From Gammaproteobacteria bacterium (GTDB lineage Bacteria; Pseudomonadota; Gammaproteobacteria; Burkholderiales; Burkholderiaceae_C), in the NCBI GenBank assembly GCA_018815325.1, contig JAHIYE010000011.1, forward strand, positions 107,271-171,270: a stretch of DNA of 64,000 bases, read 5' to 3'. Positions 62,725 through 64,000 of this stretch are shown here, in pieces; the stretch's first letter is position 1; each line of letters opens with the position of its first letter. The notes below the pieces were generated by a model. It did not search any database, had not been told where the DNA came from, and saw only the letters and a list, made by a program, of their open reading frames with translations. Both the position numbers and the translations under genes were made by a program.

Positions 62725-64000
62725 ATGACCACCACCACGCGCATCACCCAGAACGACCTCGTCGAATCCATCGCTGCGGCACTGCAGTACATCAGCTATT
62801 ACCACCCGGCCGACTACATCAGCCACCTAGCGCGCGCCTACGAACGCGAGCAGGCACCTGCGGCCAAGGACGCCATCGCGCAGATCCTCACCAACAGCAA
62901 GCTCAGCGCCACCGGCCACCGCCCGATCTGCCAGGACACCGGCATCGTCAATGTATTCATCAAGATCGGGATGGACGTTCGCCTGGAAGGCTTCACCGGC
63001 AGTCTGGAAGATGCCATCAACGAAGGCGTGCGTCAGGGCTACAACCACCCCGACAACACCTTGCGTGCCAGCATCGTGGCCGACCCCGAGTTCGAGCGCA
63101 AGAACACCAAGGACAACACACCAGCCGTGATCGTCACCGAGCTCGTGCCCGGCAACACGATCGATGTGACCGTAGCGGCCAAAGGCGGCGGCAGCGAGAA
63201 CAAGAGCAAGTTGATGATGCTCAACCCGAGCGACTCCATCGTGGACTGGGTGCTCAAGACCGTCCCCACCATGGGCGCAGGCTGGTGCCCCCCCGGCATG
63301 CTGGGTATTGGCATTGGCGGCACCGCCGAGAAGGCCGTGCTGATGGCCAAGCAAAGCCTGATGGAAGACCTCGACATGCACGAGCTGATGGCCAAAGCCG
63401 GCCGCGGCGAGAAGCTCAGCAAGGTCGAGGAAATGCGCATCGAACTCTATGAGAAGGTCAACGCGCTCGGCATTGGCGCGCAGGGTCTGGGCGGTCTGAC
63501 CACCGTGCTCGACATCAAGATCAAGATGTTCCCCACCCATGCAGCCGGCAAGCCCGTGGCGATGATCCCCAACTGTGCCGCCACCCGCCACGCGCATTTC
63601 GTGATGGACGGCAGCGGCCCGGTTTACCTTGACCCGCCAAGCCTTGATCTCTGGCCCAACGTGAACTGGACACCGGACTACCAGCGCAGCAAGAAAGTCA
63701 ACCTCAACACCCTGACCCAGGCCGAAGTAGCCAGCTGGAAACCAGGTGACACCCTGCTGCTGAACGGCAAGATGCTGACCGGCCGCGACGCCGCGCACAA
63801 GCGCATCAAGGACATGCTGGCCAAGGGAGAGAAGCTGCCGGTGGACTTCACCAACCGCACGATCTACTACGTCGGCCCGGTCGATCCGGTGCGCGAAGAA
63901 GTGGTTGGCCCGGCTGGCCCGACCACTGCTACGCGGATGGACAAGTTCACCCGCCAGATCCTTGAACAGACTGGCCTGCTGGGCATGATCGGCAAATCCG
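62725..64000 (+). CDS. fumA: Fumarate hydratase class I (iron-sulphur type), 5' part
   Basis: The frame opens at ATG 62725 and is still open at the right edge after 425 codons, so the gene is cut. The class I fumarase converts fumarate to L-malate with a [4Fe-4S] cluster. Visible motifs are RPICQDTGIVNVFIKIG (about residues 64-80, first cluster Cys), a second Cys in MGAGWCPPGMLGIGIGGTAE, and IPNCAATRHAHFVMDGSG. The C-terminal beta domain begins near residue 330. Full-length proteins are about 505-550 residues. Confidence 0.94.
   Translation, partial: MTTTTRITQNDLVESIAAALQYISYYHPADYISHLARAYEREQAPAAKDAIAQILTNSKLSATGHRPICQDTGIVNVFIKIGMDVRLEGFTGSLEDAINEGVRQGYNHPDNTLRASIVADPEFERKNTKDNTPAVIVTELVPGNTIDVTVAAKGGGSENKSKLMMLNPSDSIVDWVLKTVPTMGAGWCPPGMLGIGIGGTAEKAVLMAKQSLMEDLDMHELMAKAGRGEKLSKVEEMRIELYEKVNALGIGAQGLGGLTTVLDIKIKMFPTHAAGKPVAMIPNCAATRHAHFVMDGSGPVYLDPPSLDLWPNVNWTPDYQRSKKVNLNTLTQAEVASWKPGDTLLLNGKMLTGRDAAHKRIKDMLAKGEKLPVDFTNRTIYYVGPVDPVREEVVGPAGPTTATRMDKFTRQILEQTGLLGMIGKS

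Overview
The window is about 60% G+C or higher and densely coded, with about 68 protein genes, two tRNA genes and no insertion sequence, phage, integron or CRISPR array. Gene content and order point to a betaproteobacterium of the Burkholderiales, most likely family Comamonadaceae. The evidence is a surE-pcm-nlpD-rpoS cluster, EarP beside an EF-P with Arg32, a phasin gene for polyhydroxyalkanoate granules, a Bug/TctC-type binding protein, an exbB-exbD-lpxK-trm112-kdsB-adk block, and isocitrate dehydrogenases of both the dimeric and monomeric kinds. This assignment is inferred from gene content, not from a search.

Layout. Bases 1-3030: the 3' end of an FMN-dependent 2-hydroxyacid oxidase gene, then an iron block (Fur-like box, bfd, a possible 24-residue membrane peptide, tonB-exbB-exbD-hemP). 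3094-4873: a GlcG/HbpS-type protein, a Bax-inhibitor-1 family protein behind a close match to a heat-shock promoter, and a small lipoprotein. 4980-10918 (minus strand): surE, pcm, nlpD, rpoS, a 3'-5' exonuclease and rlmD. 11038-14529: a quinone-oxidoreductase-like gene, tRNA-His, a PpiD-like foldase, tRNA-Val and a HU gene. 14807-19266: tartrate dehydrogenase and a haloacetate-dehalogenase-like hydrolase divergent from a LysR regulator, an EamA exporter and pgsA. 19327-23273: uvrC, earP and efp. 23344-26755: a tight operon of an AMP/thymidine-phosphorylase-like enzyme, a PRPP synthetase and a LOG-family phosphoribohydrolase. 26712-31777 (minus): MFS exporter, rmuC, a D-2-hydroxyacid dehydrogenase and a NhaD-like antiporter. 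31918-34763: a translationally coupled deacetylase-thioesterase-nitroreductase operon divergent from the phasin gene. 34891-38008: a Bug protein, a patatin-like lipoprotein and an orphan iron-binding protein that share a Fur-like box. 38130-46736: clpA/clpS, icd, an Ala/Pro/Lys-rich exported protein, a DUF192 protein, monomeric icd and sodB. 46791-52404: xseA, then exbB-exbD-lpxK-trm112-kdsB and adk. 52542-62591: acs, a UPF0114 protein, a Ca/Na antiporter and a complete Mrp antiporter operon with subunits A and B fused. The window ends inside a class I fumarase gene.

How it fits together. Several blocks handle iron: bfd, TonB-ExbB-ExbD-HemP and the iron-binding protein, two of them behind Fur-like boxes. 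Others handle central carbon (two isocitrate dehydrogenases, acetyl-CoA synthetase, fumarase, tartrate dehydrogenase), envelope building (lpxK, kdsB, pgsA, nlpD) and protein quality control (clpA/clpS, PpiD, the BI-1/YccA protein). The least conventional parts are three. One is the three-gene nucleotide-to-PRPP operon. Another is a family of 17-bp AT-rich inverted repeats (GCTAY-N7-RTAGC) scattered both between genes and, in frame, inside conserved genes. The third is a set of readable regulatory sites: a sigma-32-type promoter, paired phasin operators, adjacent DnaA boxes and a palindrome upstream of the monomeric icd.
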